Of a stretch of 64,000 bases of DNA, positions 54,221 to 62,600 are shown in pieces; the stretch's first letter is position 1; each line of letters opens with the position of its first letter. A model generated the notes under the pieces. It did not search any database, was not told the DNA's origin, and saw nothing but the letters and a program-made list of their open reading frames with translations. This DNA is from Micromonospora sp. NBC_00421. GTDB lineage: Bacteria; Actinomycetota; Actinomycetes; Mycobacteriales; Micromonosporaceae. A program made the position numbers and the translations under genes. The stretch spans positions 4,220,001-4,284,000 of the forward strand of contig NZ_CP107929.1 in the NCBI RefSeq assembly GCF_036017915.1. The letters run 5' to 3'.

Positions 54221-54952
54221 TCAGCGCTTGGCGGTGGCCTTCTTGGCCGGTGCCTTCTTCGCCGTGGTGGTCTTGGCAGCGGTGGTCTTCTTGGCCGCCG
54301 TGCTCTTGGCAGCGGTGGTCTTCTTGGCCGCCGCGCTCCGGGCGGTGGTCGACTTGGTCGCCGTGGCGCTCTTCTTCGCCGGAGCCGTCTTCTTGGTCGC
54401 GGTGGCTGCCTTGGTGGCCTTCGCCGCGGTGGTCTTCCTGGCCGCGGCCGCCGTCGTCTTCTTGGCGGCGGTGGCCTTGGTGCCGGTGGCCTTCGCCCCG
54501 GTCGCCTTGGCGGCGGTGGCCTTGGTGCCGGTCGCCTTGGCTGCGGTGGCCTTCGCCCCGGTCGCCTTGGTGCCGGTCGCCTTGGTGCCGGTCGCCTTGG
54601 CTGCGGTGGCCTTCGTGCCGGTGGCCTTGGCAGCCGCCGTGGTGGTCTTCTTCGCCGGAGCGGCGGTCTTCGGCACCTTGCCGGTGGCCACCATCTCCTT
54701 GAAACCGGCGCCCGGCTTGAAGGCCGGGACAGATGTCTTCTTGACCTTCACCGCCTCACCGGTACGCGGGTTGCGCGCTGTTCGCGCCGCCCGGACACGC
54801 TTCTCGAACGATCCGAATCCGGTGATCGCCACTTTGTCGCCCTTGGTGACCGCCGCCTGGACCTCGGCGAGGACCGCGTCGAGCGCCGCCGTCGCCGACT
54901 TCCGGTCCCCCAGGCGAGCAGCGAGCGCCTCGATGAGCTCGGCCTTGTTCAC
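54221..54952 (-). CDS. hup: HU-family nucleoid protein with long Lys/Ala/Thr-rich tail
   Basis: 243-aa histone-like protein of the HupB/Hlp type. GTG 54952 ([15 protein letters not shown]) has AGGA about 5 bases upstream. Residues 1-92 are a normal HU core with [20 protein letters not shown] and [14 protein letters not shown]. The remaining 150 residues are a tail built of [15 protein letters not shown] units and AAKKTTA/PAKK units, like the eukaryote-H1-like tail of mycobacterial HupB. It compacts and protects DNA. It is divergent from nothing close by; leuD-leuC lie upstream on the same strand. Confidence 0.94.
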   Translation of the reverse strand: MNKAELIEALAARLGDRKSATAALDAVLAEVQAAVTKGDKVAITGFGSFEKRVRAARTARNPRTGEAVKVKKTSVPAFKPGAGFKEMVATGKVPKTAAPAKKTTTAAAKATGTKATAAKATGTKATGTKATGAKATAAKATGTKATAAKATGAKATGTKATAAKKTTAAAARKTTAAKATKAATATKKTAPAKKSATATKSTTARSAAAKKTTAAKSTAAKKTTAAKTTTAKKAPAKKATAKR

Positions 54953-55066
54953 GAATTCCTCCCGATTGTGCAACTGACTCGACGCGAGCCATTCTGCGCG
55001 CACCGTATGCCCTGTGCTGCCTGGACACAAACATTCGGTGGAAAAAAGCCCTTGTGTCGTAACGGA

Positions 55067-55099
55067 TTCGCCCCCACCGGATGAACCGGTGGGGGCGAA
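55067..55099 (-). terminator. 14-bp hairpin downstream of leuD
   Basis: Arms 55067-55080 and 55086-55099 (TTCGCCCCCACCGG type) with a 5-base loop, 26 bases beyond the leuD stop. Confidence 0.75.
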
Positions 55100-55124
55100 A
55101 ACCGTGCGCTGGTCGGGCGTACGG

Positions 55125-55712
55125 CTAGGCCACGGCGGGGGTGAACGACGGCCGACCCGCCTCGTACGCCTCGATGTCGGCGAGGTGCCGGAGGGTTAGT
55201 CCAATGTCGTCCAGTCCCTCCATCAGCCGCCAACGGCTGTGGTCGTCGAGCGGGAACGACCAGGTGGACGCCCCGACCCGGACCTCGCGGGCGGCCAGGT
55301 CGACGGTCACCGGCGTGGTCGGCTCGGCCTCCACCAGGTCCCAGATCTGCTCGACCGCGGTCAGGTCCAGCTCGACCGGAAGGAGCCCTTCCTTGAGCGC
55401 GTTGCCCCGGAAGATGTCACCGAACCGGGGGGAGATCACCGCCTGGAAACCCCAGTCGCGCAGCGCCCAGACGGCATGCTCCCGGGACGACCCGGTGCCG
55501 AACTCCGGCCCGGCCACGAGGATCGAGGCCCCGGAGTACGCGGGATCGTTGAACACGAATGCCGGGTCCTCCCGCCACGCGCTGAACAGGCCGTCGGCGA
55601 ACCCCGTCCGGGTCACCCGCTTGAGGTACACGGCCGGGATGATCTGATCGGTGTCCACATTGGATCTGCGCAGCGGCACGGCGGTGCCGGTGTGGGTGGT
55701 GAACTTGTCCAT
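55125..55712 (-). CDS. leuD: 3-isopropylmalate dehydratase small subunit
   Basis: 195-aa swivelling subunit of isopropylmalate isomerase in leucine synthesis. [20 protein letters not shown] and [20 protein letters not shown] are diagnostic. It is 15 bases downstream of leuC and pairs with it. Confidence 0.97.
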   Translation of the reverse strand: MDKFTTHTGTAVPLRRSNVDTDQIIPAVYLKRVTRTGFADGLFSAWREDPAFVFNDPAYSGASILVAGPEFGTGSSREHAVWALRDWGFQAVISPRFGDIFRGNALKEGLLPVELDLTAVEQIWDLVEAEPTTPVTVDLAAREVRVGASTWSFPLDDHSRWRLMEGLDDIGLTLRHLADIEAYEAGRPSFTPAVA

Positions 55713-55727
55713 CTCTCGGCAGCCCTT

Positions 55728-57170
55728 CTACAGGTCGGCGGGGGCGGCGAGCCGGCCGGCCACGGCGGTGGCGGCGGCGACCGGCGGCGACACCAGGTGG
55801 GTACGCCCACCCCGGCCCTGCCGGCCCTCGAAGTTGCGGTTGGAGGTCGAGGCGGAACGCTCGCCCGGCTTGAGCGTGTCCGGGTTCATGCCGAGGCACA
55901 TCGAGCAGCCGGCGAACCGCCACTCCGCACCGGCGTCGGCGAAGACCTTGTCCAGCCCCTCGGCCTCGGCGGCCTCCCGTACGGCGGCGGAGCCGGGCAC
56001 CACCAGCATCCGTACCCCGTCGGCGACCCGCTGGCCGCGCAGCACGTCGGCGGCGGCCCGCAGGTCCTCCAGCCGGCCGTTGGTGCAGGAGCCGACGAAG
56101 ACCACGTCGACGGCGAGGTCACGCAGCGGGGTGCCGGGGGTGAGGTCCATGTACTCCAGGGCCCGCCGCGCGGCGGTCCGCTCGGCGTCGGTGGCGAAGT
56201 CCTCCGGGTCCGGCACGGCCGCGCCGAGCGGCGCACCCTGACCGGGGTTGGTGCCCCAGGTGACGAACGGGGTGATCCGGTCCGCCTCCAGGGTCACCTC
56301 GGCGTCGAAGGTCGCGTCGTCGTCGGTGGGCAGCGTCCGCCAGTAGGCGAGCGCCGCGTCCCAGTCGGCCCCGGCCGGCGCGTGCGGCCGACCCTTGAGG
56401 TACGCGAAGGTCGTCTCGTCCGGCGCGATCAGGCCGGCCTTGGCGCCCCACTCGATGGACATGTTCGCCACCGTCATCCGGCCCTCCATGGACAGCGCCC
56501 GGATCGCCTCGCCCCGGTACTCCACGATGTGGCCACGCCCGCCGCCCGTGCCCACCTGCGCGATCAGCGCGAGGACCAGGTCCTTGGCGGTGACGCCGGG
56601 GCCGAGCTGACCGGTGACGTTGACCGCCATGGTCTTCGGCCGGGCCTGCGGCAGGGTCTGCGTGGCCAGGACGTGTTCGACCTCACTGGTCCCGATGCCG
56701 AAGGCCAACGCACCGAACGCGCCGTGGGTGGCGGTGTGCGAGTCGCCGCAGACGATCGTCATGCCGGGCTGGGTGACGCCCAACTGGGGACCGATCACGT
56801 GCACGATCCCCTGGTTCTCGTCGCCCAGGGGGTGCAGGCGCACGCCGAACTCGGCGCAGTTGCGGCGCAACGTCTCGATCTGGGTACGCGACGTCGGGTC
56901 GGCGATCGTCAGCAGGTCGCCACGGCGCAGCCGGAACGAGGGATCGTCGTACCCGGTCGGGGTGTTGTGATCCTCGGTCGCGAGCGTGAGGTCGGGACGA
57001 CGGACCCCTCGGCCGGCCAGTCGCAGCCCGTCGAACGCCTGCGGGCTGGTCACCTCGTGCAGCAGGTGCAGGTCGATGTAGAGCAGGTCCGGCTCGCCCT
57101 GGGCGGTCCGTACGACGTGTGCGTCCCAGACCTTCTCGGCCAGGGTCCTCGGTTGAGTGACTCCCACCAT
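55728..57170 (-). CDS. leuC: 3-isopropylmalate dehydratase large subunit
   Basis: 480-aa catalytic subunit with a [4Fe-4S] cluster. [13 protein letters not shown] is the usual start, [20 protein letters not shown] and [19 protein letters not shown] are the cluster and substrate motifs, and the two further cysteines are in [16 protein letters not shown] 57170 lies only 25 bases from an IclR gene on the other strand, which probably controls it. Confidence 0.97.
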   Translation of the reverse strand: MVGVTQPRTLAEKVWDAHVVRTAQGEPDLLYIDLHLLHEVTSPQAFDGLRLAGRGVRRPDLTLATEDHNTPTGYDDPSFRLRRGDLLTIADPTSRTQIETLRRNCAEFGVRLHPLGDENQGIVHVIGPQLGVTQPGMTIVCGDSHTATHGAFGALAFGIGTSEVEHVLATQTLPQARPKTMAVNVTGQLGPGVTAKDLVLALIAQVGTGGGRGHIVEYRGEAIRALSMEGRMTVANMSIEWGAKAGLIAPDETTFAYLKGRPHAPAGADWDAALAYWRTLPTDDDATFDAEVTLEADRITPFVTWGTNPGQGAPLGAAVPDPEDFATDAERTAARRALEYMDLTPGTPLRDLAVDVVFVGSCTNGRLEDLRAAADVLRGQRVADGVRMLVVPGSAAVREAAEAEGLDKVFADAGAEWRFAGCSMCLGMNPDTLKPGERSASTSNRNFEGRQGRGGRTHLVSPPVAAATAVAGRLAAPADL

Positions 57171-57219
57171 CTGGACATCCTAAATTCTGGGAGGTATGTT
57201 TCGGCTTGTGGGACACAGT

Positions 57220-57906
57220 ATGAGCGGTGTCGGCGTCCTCGACAAGGCGGTGGTCATCCTGGCCGCCTGTGTCGACGGTGCCAGCCTGGCCGAACTCGTT
57301 GAACGCACCAAGCTGCCCCGAGCCACCGCGCACCGGCTCGCCCAGGCACTGGAGATCCACCGGATGCTGGTCCGGGACACCCAGGGGCGGTGGCGGCCCG
57401 GGCCCCGGCTCGGAGAGCTGGCCAACGCCGCCCCGGACGTCCTGCTGACCGCCGCCGAGCCGTTGCTGGCCGCACTGCGCGACGCCACCGGGGAGAGCGC
57501 CCAGCTCTACCTGCGCCGGGCCGACGAACGGGTCTGCGTGGCCGCCGCCGAACGGGCCAGCGGCCTGCGGGACACCGTGCCGGTCGGCTCGGTGCTGCCC
57601 ATGACGGCCGGCTCCGCGGCGCAGATCCTGCTCGCCTGGGAACCACCCGAGGCCGTCATGCCGCTGCTGCCCCGGTCCAAGTTCACCGGCCGCACCCTCG
57701 CCGAGGTACGCCGCCGGGGCTGGGCGCAGAGCATCGCCGAACGGGAAGCTGGTGTGGCGAGCGTCTCCGCCCCGATCCGGGACCGCACCGGCCGGGTGAT
57801 CGCCTCGATCAGCATCTCCGGCCCGATCGAGCGCCTCGGCCGCCGCCCCGGCGAACGCCACGCCATGGCCGTCGTCCGCGCCGGCCAACGCCTCTCCGGC
57901 CTCTGA
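57220..57906 (+). CDS. IclR family regulator of the leucine genes (NdgR/LtbR-like)
   Basis: 228-aa regulator. A winged helix (SGVGVLDKAVVILAACVDGA, LPRATAHRLAQALEIHRML) is followed by the IclR effector domain with GSVLPMTAGSAAQILLAW. ATG 57220 is preferred because homologues such as NdgR begin SGVGVLDKA; ATG 57196 has GGGAGG but only one base away. Divergent from leuC, as in other actinomycetes where the regulator controls leuCD and amino-acid synthesis. The overlap of promoters would fit autoregulation. Confidence 0.92.
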   Translation: MSGVGVLDKAVVILAACVDGASLAELVERTKLPRATAHRLAQALEIHRMLVRDTQGRWRPGPRLGELANAAPDVLLTAAEPLLAALRDATGESAQLYLRRADERVCVAAAERASGLRDTVPVGSVLPMTAGSAAQILLAWEPPEAVMPLLPRSKFTGRTLAEVRRRGWAQSIAEREAGVASVSAPIRDRTGRVIASISISGPIERLGRRPGERHAMAVVRAGQRLSGL

Positions 57907-57963
57907 CCAGCCCTCCCCACCGCCCCACCCCCACCGCCCCGCCCCCACCCGCCCCGCCCCCAC

Positions 57964-58037
57964 CCGCCCCGGTGATCAAGAGGTTTACGTCATTTCGATC
58001 TTCAGACCTGACGCAAACCTCTTGATCACCGGGGCGG
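57964..58037. repeat. 29-bp inverted repeat after the IclR gene
   Basis: Arms 57964-57992 and 58009-58037 (core GGTGATCAAGAGGTTT) with one mismatch and a 16-base loop. It lies 58 bases after the IclR stop. Possible terminator, or a copy of a dispersed intergenic palindrome. Confidence 0.75.
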
Positions 58038-58102
58038 TGGGGTCAGGGTGGGCAGCGGGGTGTGTGGATGGGGCGGTGGGGGCAGGGGGCGGTGGGGGAA
58101 TG

Positions 58103-58145
58103 CGATCGGCCCGTCTCGGCGATGCGAGACGGGCCGATCGTTTTT
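58103..58145. terminator. 15-bp hairpin with T-run next to tRNA-Glu
   Basis: Arms 58103-58117 and 58126-58140 followed by TTTTT on the plus strand. It lies just downstream of the minus-strand tRNA-Glu. The T-run points to plus-strand termination, but the stem would also serve the tRNA transcript. Confidence 0.75.
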
Positions 58146-58147
58146 GG

Positions 58148-58220
58148 TAGCCCCGACCGGATTCGAACCGGCGCTACCGCCTTGAGAGGGCGGCGTCCTG
58201 GGCCACTAGACGACGGGGCC
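58148..58220 (-). tRNA. tRNA-Glu(CTC), copy 1
   Basis: 73-nt cloverleaf. Acceptor GGCCCCG pairs with CGGGGCT, then discriminator A; no encoded CCA. Anticodon stem CCGCC/GGCGG with loop CTCTCAA, anticodon CTC reading GAG. T-loop GGTTCGAATCC is standard. Identical to copy 2. Confidence 0.96.
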
Positions 58221-58602
58221 AGGCACTTTTCCTGCTTCACCACCCCGCAGGGCGGTGCGGCAGTAGTCTAACGGCACCGGCATCCGGCCTCCGAGACGGG
58301 GGTCGGCCCGTGCGGGTCGGCCCGGGTGGGACAGCACCGGTACTGCGAAGTAGCGGCATCAGGGCGGGTGGGACAACGCAACATCGCCCCACAGGGTTGA
58401 GCCGTCGGCGTTGCGGACTTCACCGTCACCGGGACCGGCCAGCCCACGGGACTCAGGCCCCACGGACGAGGGCTGCGCCAGCCCACGGGACTCAGGCTCC
58501 ACGGGCGCAGGCCCCACGGGCGGGACTGCCCGGTAGCGCACGGGGGCAGGGCTGCACACGACGAAGCCCGCCCCAACGAAATGGGACGGGCTTTCAGCGT
58601 TG
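58221..58602. repeat. spacer between tRNA-Glu copies, with a 27-bp direct repeat
   Basis: 382 bases without a gene. CCAGCCCACGGGACTCAGGC-type 27-bp repeats at 58439-58465 and 58478-58504 differ at one base, and a third partial copy follows at about 58508. A hairpin at 58564-58593 (AAGCCCG...CGGGCTT) lies downstream of the second tRNA-Glu and is probably its terminator. Confidence 0.65.
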
Positions 58603-58675
58603 TAGCCCCGACCGGATTCGAACCGGCGCTACCGCCTTGAGAGGGCGGCGTCCTGGGCCACTAGACGACGGGGCC
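58603..58675 (-). tRNA. tRNA-Glu(CTC), copy 2
   Basis: 73 nt, base-for-base the same as the copy at 58148-58220, with the same anticodon CTC and no encoded CCA. Probably a recent local duplication. Confidence 0.96.
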
Positions 58676-58816
58676 AGAACATAGCTTGTGCTTCCCTGCC
58701 CTATCGGGCGGGGAAGCTGCACTCTTCCAGAGATCAACTTTGCCCCCAGAGCAGGGAACGTGGTCGATCTCCGCAAGAATCCAGCGTCCGAGGATTCGGA
58801 TGAACCCTCGGTTGCG

Positions 58817-58888
58817 CTGGGGTACCAGGACTCGAACCTAGACTAACTGAACCAGAATCAGTTGGGCTGCCAATTACCCCATACCCCA
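58817..58888 (-). tRNA. tRNA-Gln(CTG)
   Basis: 72-nt cloverleaf. Acceptor TGGGGTA/TACCCCA, discriminator G; anticodon stem ACTGA/TCAGT with loop TTCTGGT, so anticodon CTG reading CAG. TAGGTTCGAGTCCTG is the T-arm. It lies upstream of the tRNA-Glu copies on the same strand, the tRNA-Gln-tRNA-Glu order seen in other actinobacteria. Confidence 0.96.
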
Positions 58889-58992
58889 TTGGCCCCTTGT
58901 GGCGCCGGGAAGGAACTTTACCCTCCCCGCGCCAACAGGCCAAATCCGATCCCCCAAACCGCCTTTGAGCTGCGGAAACAGGGGGCGTACGG

Positions 58993-59796
58993 TCAGCCGA
59001 CCGGCACCACCGAGTTGGTGAGCTCGCCGATCCCCTCGATCCGTACGGTGACGGTATCCCCGTCGGTGAGCGGGCTAACCCCGGCCGGGGTGCCGGTCAG
59101 CACCACGTCCCCGGGGAGCAGCGTCATCACGTGCGAGATGTACGACACCAGCGCCGGCACGTCGAAGACCATGTCCTTGGTCCGGCCGAGCTGGCGTACC
59201 TCCATCTCGTCCGGGTTGCGCCCGACCTCGCAGCGGACCTCCAGGTCGGTGACGTCGAGGTCGGTGGTGATCCAGGGGCCGATGGGGCAGAACGAGTCGA
59301 AGCCCTTGGCCCGGGTCCACTGCCCGTCGGAACGCTGGAGATCCCGCGCGGTGACGTCGTTGGCGCAGGTGTAGCCGAAGATGGCCCGCGCGGCGGTGGC
59401 CCGGTCGACCCGGCGGGCACCGGGCGCGCCGATCACCACGGCCAACTCGGCCTCGTGCTCCACCTGCCTGGTGAAGACGGGCAGCCGGATCGCGTCCCGG
59501 GGGCCGATCACCGAGGTGGACGGCTTGAGGAAGAGCAACGGCTCCTTCGGCACCTCACTGCCGTGCTCGGCGGCGTGCTCGGCGTAGTTGCGCCCGACAC
59601 AGACCACCTTGCTGGGCAGGATCGGCGAGAGCAGCCGGACGTCGGGAAGTGCCCAGCGGGCACCGGTGAGCTGGATCTGCCCGAACGGATGACCCTCGAT
59701 CTCGGCGATGGTCAGACCCTGCGGCCCGGCCTCCGACTCGCCCTCGACGACTCCGAACGACATTCCCTTGGCATGAGCGAAACGAGCGATACGCAC
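58993..59796 (-). CDS. fumarylacetoacetate hydrolase family protein
   Basis: 267-aa FAH-fold enzyme, probably an acylpyruvate hydrolase or 2-keto-4-pentenoate-type enzyme. VVCVGRNYAEHAAEHG, EHEAELAVVIG (metal Glu pair), YTCANDVTARDLQ, KGFDSFCPIGPWI and GDVVLTGTPAGVSPL follow the family order, so all metal ligands are in place. GTG 59796 begins MRIARFAHAKG. Mycobacteria have the same gene beside these tRNAs (Rv2993c), there followed by gltX, which is absent here. Confidence 0.92.
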   Translation of the reverse strand: MRIARFAHAKGMSFGVVEGESEAGPQGLTIAEIEGHPFGQIQLTGARWALPDVRLLSPILPSKVVCVGRNYAEHAAEHGSEVPKEPLLFLKPSTSVIGPRDAIRLPVFTRQVEHEAELAVVIGAPGARRVDRATAARAIFGYTCANDVTARDLQRSDGQWTRAKGFDSFCPIGPWITTDLDVTDLEVRCEVGRNPDEMEVRQLGRTKDMVFDVPALVSYISHVMTLLPGDVVLTGTPAGVSPLTDGDTVTVRIEGIGELTNSVVPVG

Positions 59797-59951
59797 CGGG
59801 CCAATCTATCCCCACGGCGGCGTCGGCCGTCGGCCACCGGCCGAGCGTCGGCGCAGCTTAGGCCATCGGTCGGTGCTCCGGGCGGGGTTCGGCGCTTCGT
59901 ACCCGCCCGGAGGCGGCGCGCTCATACCGTCGGCCTCGGAGGTTCGTTGGT

Positions 59952-61478
59952 ATGCCTGCATCGAAACGACACCACAGGACCCTCGCGGTTTTCGTGAACT
60001 GCCTGGGCATCCTCGCCGCCGTACCGGCGCTGCCCAGCCCAGGAACGGGCCCGGCGACACCGGCGGCCACCGCACCGGCAGCAGCGACGGCAGGGGCGGC
60101 CACCGCACAGGCGGTCATCGCACCGGCGGCCATCGCAGCGACGGCAGCAGCGGCAGCGGAAGCCCCGGCACCGGCACCGGTGGCAGCGACGGCGGCGGGG
60201 ACACCGGCTGCGGCGGCGCACCGGGGGGCTCAGGCCGCACCGGCCGTGCCCGGGGTGGCGGCCAGCGGGGCGGTCGTCCCGGTCACCCCGTCGGCGCCCG
60301 CCCCGGGGATGACCACCGCCGGCAATCCGGGTGTGCCCCGACCGGCACCGCAGCTCACCGTCGCCGTGGCACCAGCCGCGACCTCGGTGCCGGGCTACCG
60401 GATCCTGGTCCGCAACAACGGCGTCTCGCCGGTGCAGACCATGGTCCGGCAGGAGTTGCCGGCCGGCACGTCGACCACCGCGGTCAGCGCGGGCGGGCTG
60501 GTCACCCGGCCGGGCGGGTCGACCGGCGGTGGGGAGGTCACCTGGCGGCTCGTCGTACCGGCCGGGGCGACCCGGACCCTGGACACCGCCCTGGCCGCCA
60601 CCGCGCCGGGCCAGGCGCTGACCGCGCCGGCCTGCGCCTACACCGGCGACGGCGACCAGCCGTACGACTGCGCGACCGCCACCTGGCGCAGCGCGGTGAC
60701 CCCGGAGGCGGCAGTGCCCGCGACACCGACCTGGCGGCAGCCCCCGATCCTGCTCGGCGCGGCCCTGGTGGTGCTGGCGCTGCTGGCCGGCGGGCTCTGG
60801 TGGTGGCAGCGGGCCCGGCGGCGGGCGAGCGGCATCGCGCCGACCGGCACCGCCCCGACGGCGGCCGGCAGCCCGCCCTACGCCGGCGGTCCGGCAGCAC
60901 CGGGCGGCGGGACGGTGTATCCCCGACCCGCCGTTCCGGGACAGCTCGGACGGCGACGTAGCCCGTCGGTGTGGCTGGTGGTGGGGGTGGCCGCGACGGT
61001 GCTGGCCGGGGTGGTCTTCGCCGCCGCCTGGACGGCCACCCGGCAGGTCGCCGCGATCGACACCAGCAAGCAGCCGACCGCCGGGGCGTGGACGGGCACC
61101 AGCATGACCGGCACCGTCGGCACCCCGCTCCGGGAGAAGGCGTTCGAGTTCACCGTCTACCGGGTGGACTGCGCCACCGCGAGGGCGGCGAGCCAGCAGT
61201 GCCAGGCCACGGTCGGGGTGCGCAACGTCACCCCGGAGCAGCAGAGCTGGCACGGTCAGCTCCAGCGGGCCTACCTGCCGGGCGGGACCTGGGTGAGCAC
61301 CGACGAGGACGCCACCCGGCTGGCGAACCTGGGGCGTGACGTCTTCGCCCAGCCGGTCTCGGCGGGCAGCCGGGTGGTGCTGCCGCTGGTCTTCACCGTG
61401 CACGGGATGCAGAAGCCGAAACAGTTGGAGCTGCGCAGCGGGGTGTTCTCCGCCGGGGTCCGGGTGGACGTGCCGTGA
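59952..61478 (+). CDS. membrane protein with Ala/Pro-rich ectodomain and DUF4352-like C-domain
   Basis: 508 aa; unrecognised as a whole. A signal-like N-terminus (TLAVFVNCLGILAAVPALP) leads into about 110 residues of Ala/Pro/Thr low complexity, then a beta-rich segment with CAYTGDG and DCATATW. A first membrane helix (ILLGAALVVLALLAGGLWWW, about 270) is followed by a Gly/Pro linker and a second one (SVWLVVGVAATVLAGVVFAAA, about 350). The C-terminal 120 residues (KAFEFTVYRVDCA, QSWHGQLQRAYLPGG, AGSRVVLPLVFTV) look like a DUF4352-type immunoglobulin-like domain. The two parts may be distinct extracytoplasmic domains joined by a hairpin. Function unknown. Confidence 0.65.
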   Translation: MPASKRHHRTLAVFVNCLGILAAVPALPSPGTGPATPAATAPAAATAGAATAQAVIAPAAIAATAAAAAEAPAPAPVAATAAGTPAAAAHRGAQAAPAVPGVAASGAVVPVTPSAPAPGMTTAGNPGVPRPAPQLTVAVAPAATSVPGYRILVRNNGVSPVQTMVRQELPAGTSTTAVSAGGLVTRPGGSTGGGEVTWRLVVPAGATRTLDTALAATAPGQALTAPACAYTGDGDQPYDCATATWRSAVTPEAAVPATPTWRQPPILLGAALVVLALLAGGLWWWQRARRRASGIAPTGTAPTAAGSPPYAGGPAAPGGGTVYPRPAVPGQLGRRRSPSVWLVVGVAATVLAGVVFAAAWTATRQVAAIDTSKQPTAGAWTGTSMTGTVGTPLREKAFEFTVYRVDCATARAASQQCQATVGVRNVTPEQQSWHGQLQRAYLPGGTWVSTDEDATRLANLGRDVFAQPVSAGSRVVLPLVFTVHGMQKPKQLELRSGVFSAGVRVDVP

Positions 61479-61559
61479 CCGGCGGGACACGCCGAACAGA
61501 GGAGACGTGCCGGGGGACGTGCGCTGAGCGGGAGCGGGCGGCGGTCGTACCCTGAAGGT

Positions 61560-62444
61560 GTGACCGCCGCCCTCGCTCCCGCCGCCCTCGACGCGGCCGA
61601 CTGGCGGGCCCGGCGGGCGGCCCACCAGACGCGGGTGGCCAGCTGGCTGGACCCGCACCTGGCCCGTCGGCGCACCGGCGGTCGGCACCCGGTGGAGGAC
61701 TTCCTCTTCACCTACTACTCGTACCGCCCGGCGCAGCTGCGTCGCTGGCACCCCGGTGCCGGGGTGCTGCTGCGCGACGCGGACCCGGCCGAGTTCGGCC
61801 CGGACTACCGCGCCGACCCCGCCGGGGTCACCCTCGACACCGATCGGGTACGCGCACGACGCGCCGAGTCGGTCGCCTGGATCCGGGAGCTGCTGGCGGC
61901 CACCGCGAGCCGACCGGCACACCTGGGCTGCTTCGGGATGCACGAGTGGGCGATGGTCTACCGGCAGACCCAGGAGGAGGTTCGGCACAACGCCTGGCCG
62001 CTGCGGCTCAGCCCGGAACGGACCGCCGAGGTGGTGCGGGAACGCGGCGTGCGGTGCAGCCACTTCGACGCGTTCCGGTTCTTCACCGCGCCGGCCCGGC
62101 CGCTGAACGTGCTCCAGCCCAGCAGGGAGACCCAGCACGCGCTGGAGCAGCCGGGTTGTCTACACGCCAACATGGACCTCTACAAGTGGGCGTACAAGCT
62201 CTCACCCCTGGTCTGCTCGGAGCTGGTCGCGGACTGTTTCGGGCTGGCCCGGCAGATCCGGACGCTTGACATGCGGGCCAGCCCGTACGACCTGGCCGCC
62301 CTCGGCTGTCCCCCGGTGCGGGTGGAGACCCCCGAGGGCCGGGCCGAGTACGCGGCGGCACAACGCGGCTTCGCCGAGCGGGCCGCCGTGCTCCGCGCCC
62401 GCCTGCTGACCGCCCTGGACCTCGCCGAGGCTGTCCACAGCTAA
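61560..62444 (+). CDS. conserved protein, often named 3-methyladenine DNA glycosylase
   Basis: 294 aa from GTG 61560 (GAAGG directly upstream). LFTYYSYRPAQLRRWHPG, HLGCFGMHEWAMVYR, VRCSHFDAFRFFTAPA, NMDLYKWAYKLSPL and DMRASPYDLAALG are strikingly conserved-looking, rich in His/Tyr/Trp and acidic residues as in an enzyme. As I recall, actinomycete relatives carry the 3-methyladenine glycosylase label, but the helix-hairpin-helix and other hallmarks of known AlkA/Tag/MPG enzymes are not visible, so the name is doubtful. Confidence 0.7.
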   Translation: MTAALAPAALDAADWRARRAAHQTRVASWLDPHLARRRTGGRHPVEDFLFTYYSYRPAQLRRWHPGAGVLLRDADPAEFGPDYRADPAGVTLDTDRVRARRAESVAWIRELLAATASRPAHLGCFGMHEWAMVYRQTQEEVRHNAWPLRLSPERTAEVVRERGVRCSHFDAFRFFTAPARPLNVLQPSRETQHALEQPGCLHANMDLYKWAYKLSPLVCSELVADCFGLARQIRTLDMRASPYDLAALGCPPVRVETPEGRAEYAAAQRGFAERAAVLRARLLTALDLAEAVHS

Positions 62445-62506
62445 CCACCCCGGCGCACCCCTCGACCGCCCGCACGCGCGACCAGTCTCCTGCATGTTCA
62501 CGCTCG

Positions 62507-62556
62507 AACCCCGAAGTAGTGGCCTCCGTCGTTCGGGAGGCCACTACTTCGGGGTT
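62507..62556. terminator. 21-bp perfect inverted repeat between convergent genes
   Basis: Arms 62507-62527 and 62536-62556 (core CCCCGAAGTAGTGGCC) with an 8-base loop, between the convergent genes ending at 62444 and 62601. Likely bidirectional terminator. Confidence 0.75.
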
Positions 62557-62600
62557 TCAGCACGATCTTGGGGGCGCCCTTCGGCGAACGGGTGGACCGG

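Noticed and set aside
57196-57219. ATG 57196 as start of the IclR gene
   Set aside because: Its GGGAGG is only one base away, too close to work, and homologues start at the SGVGVLDKA segment.
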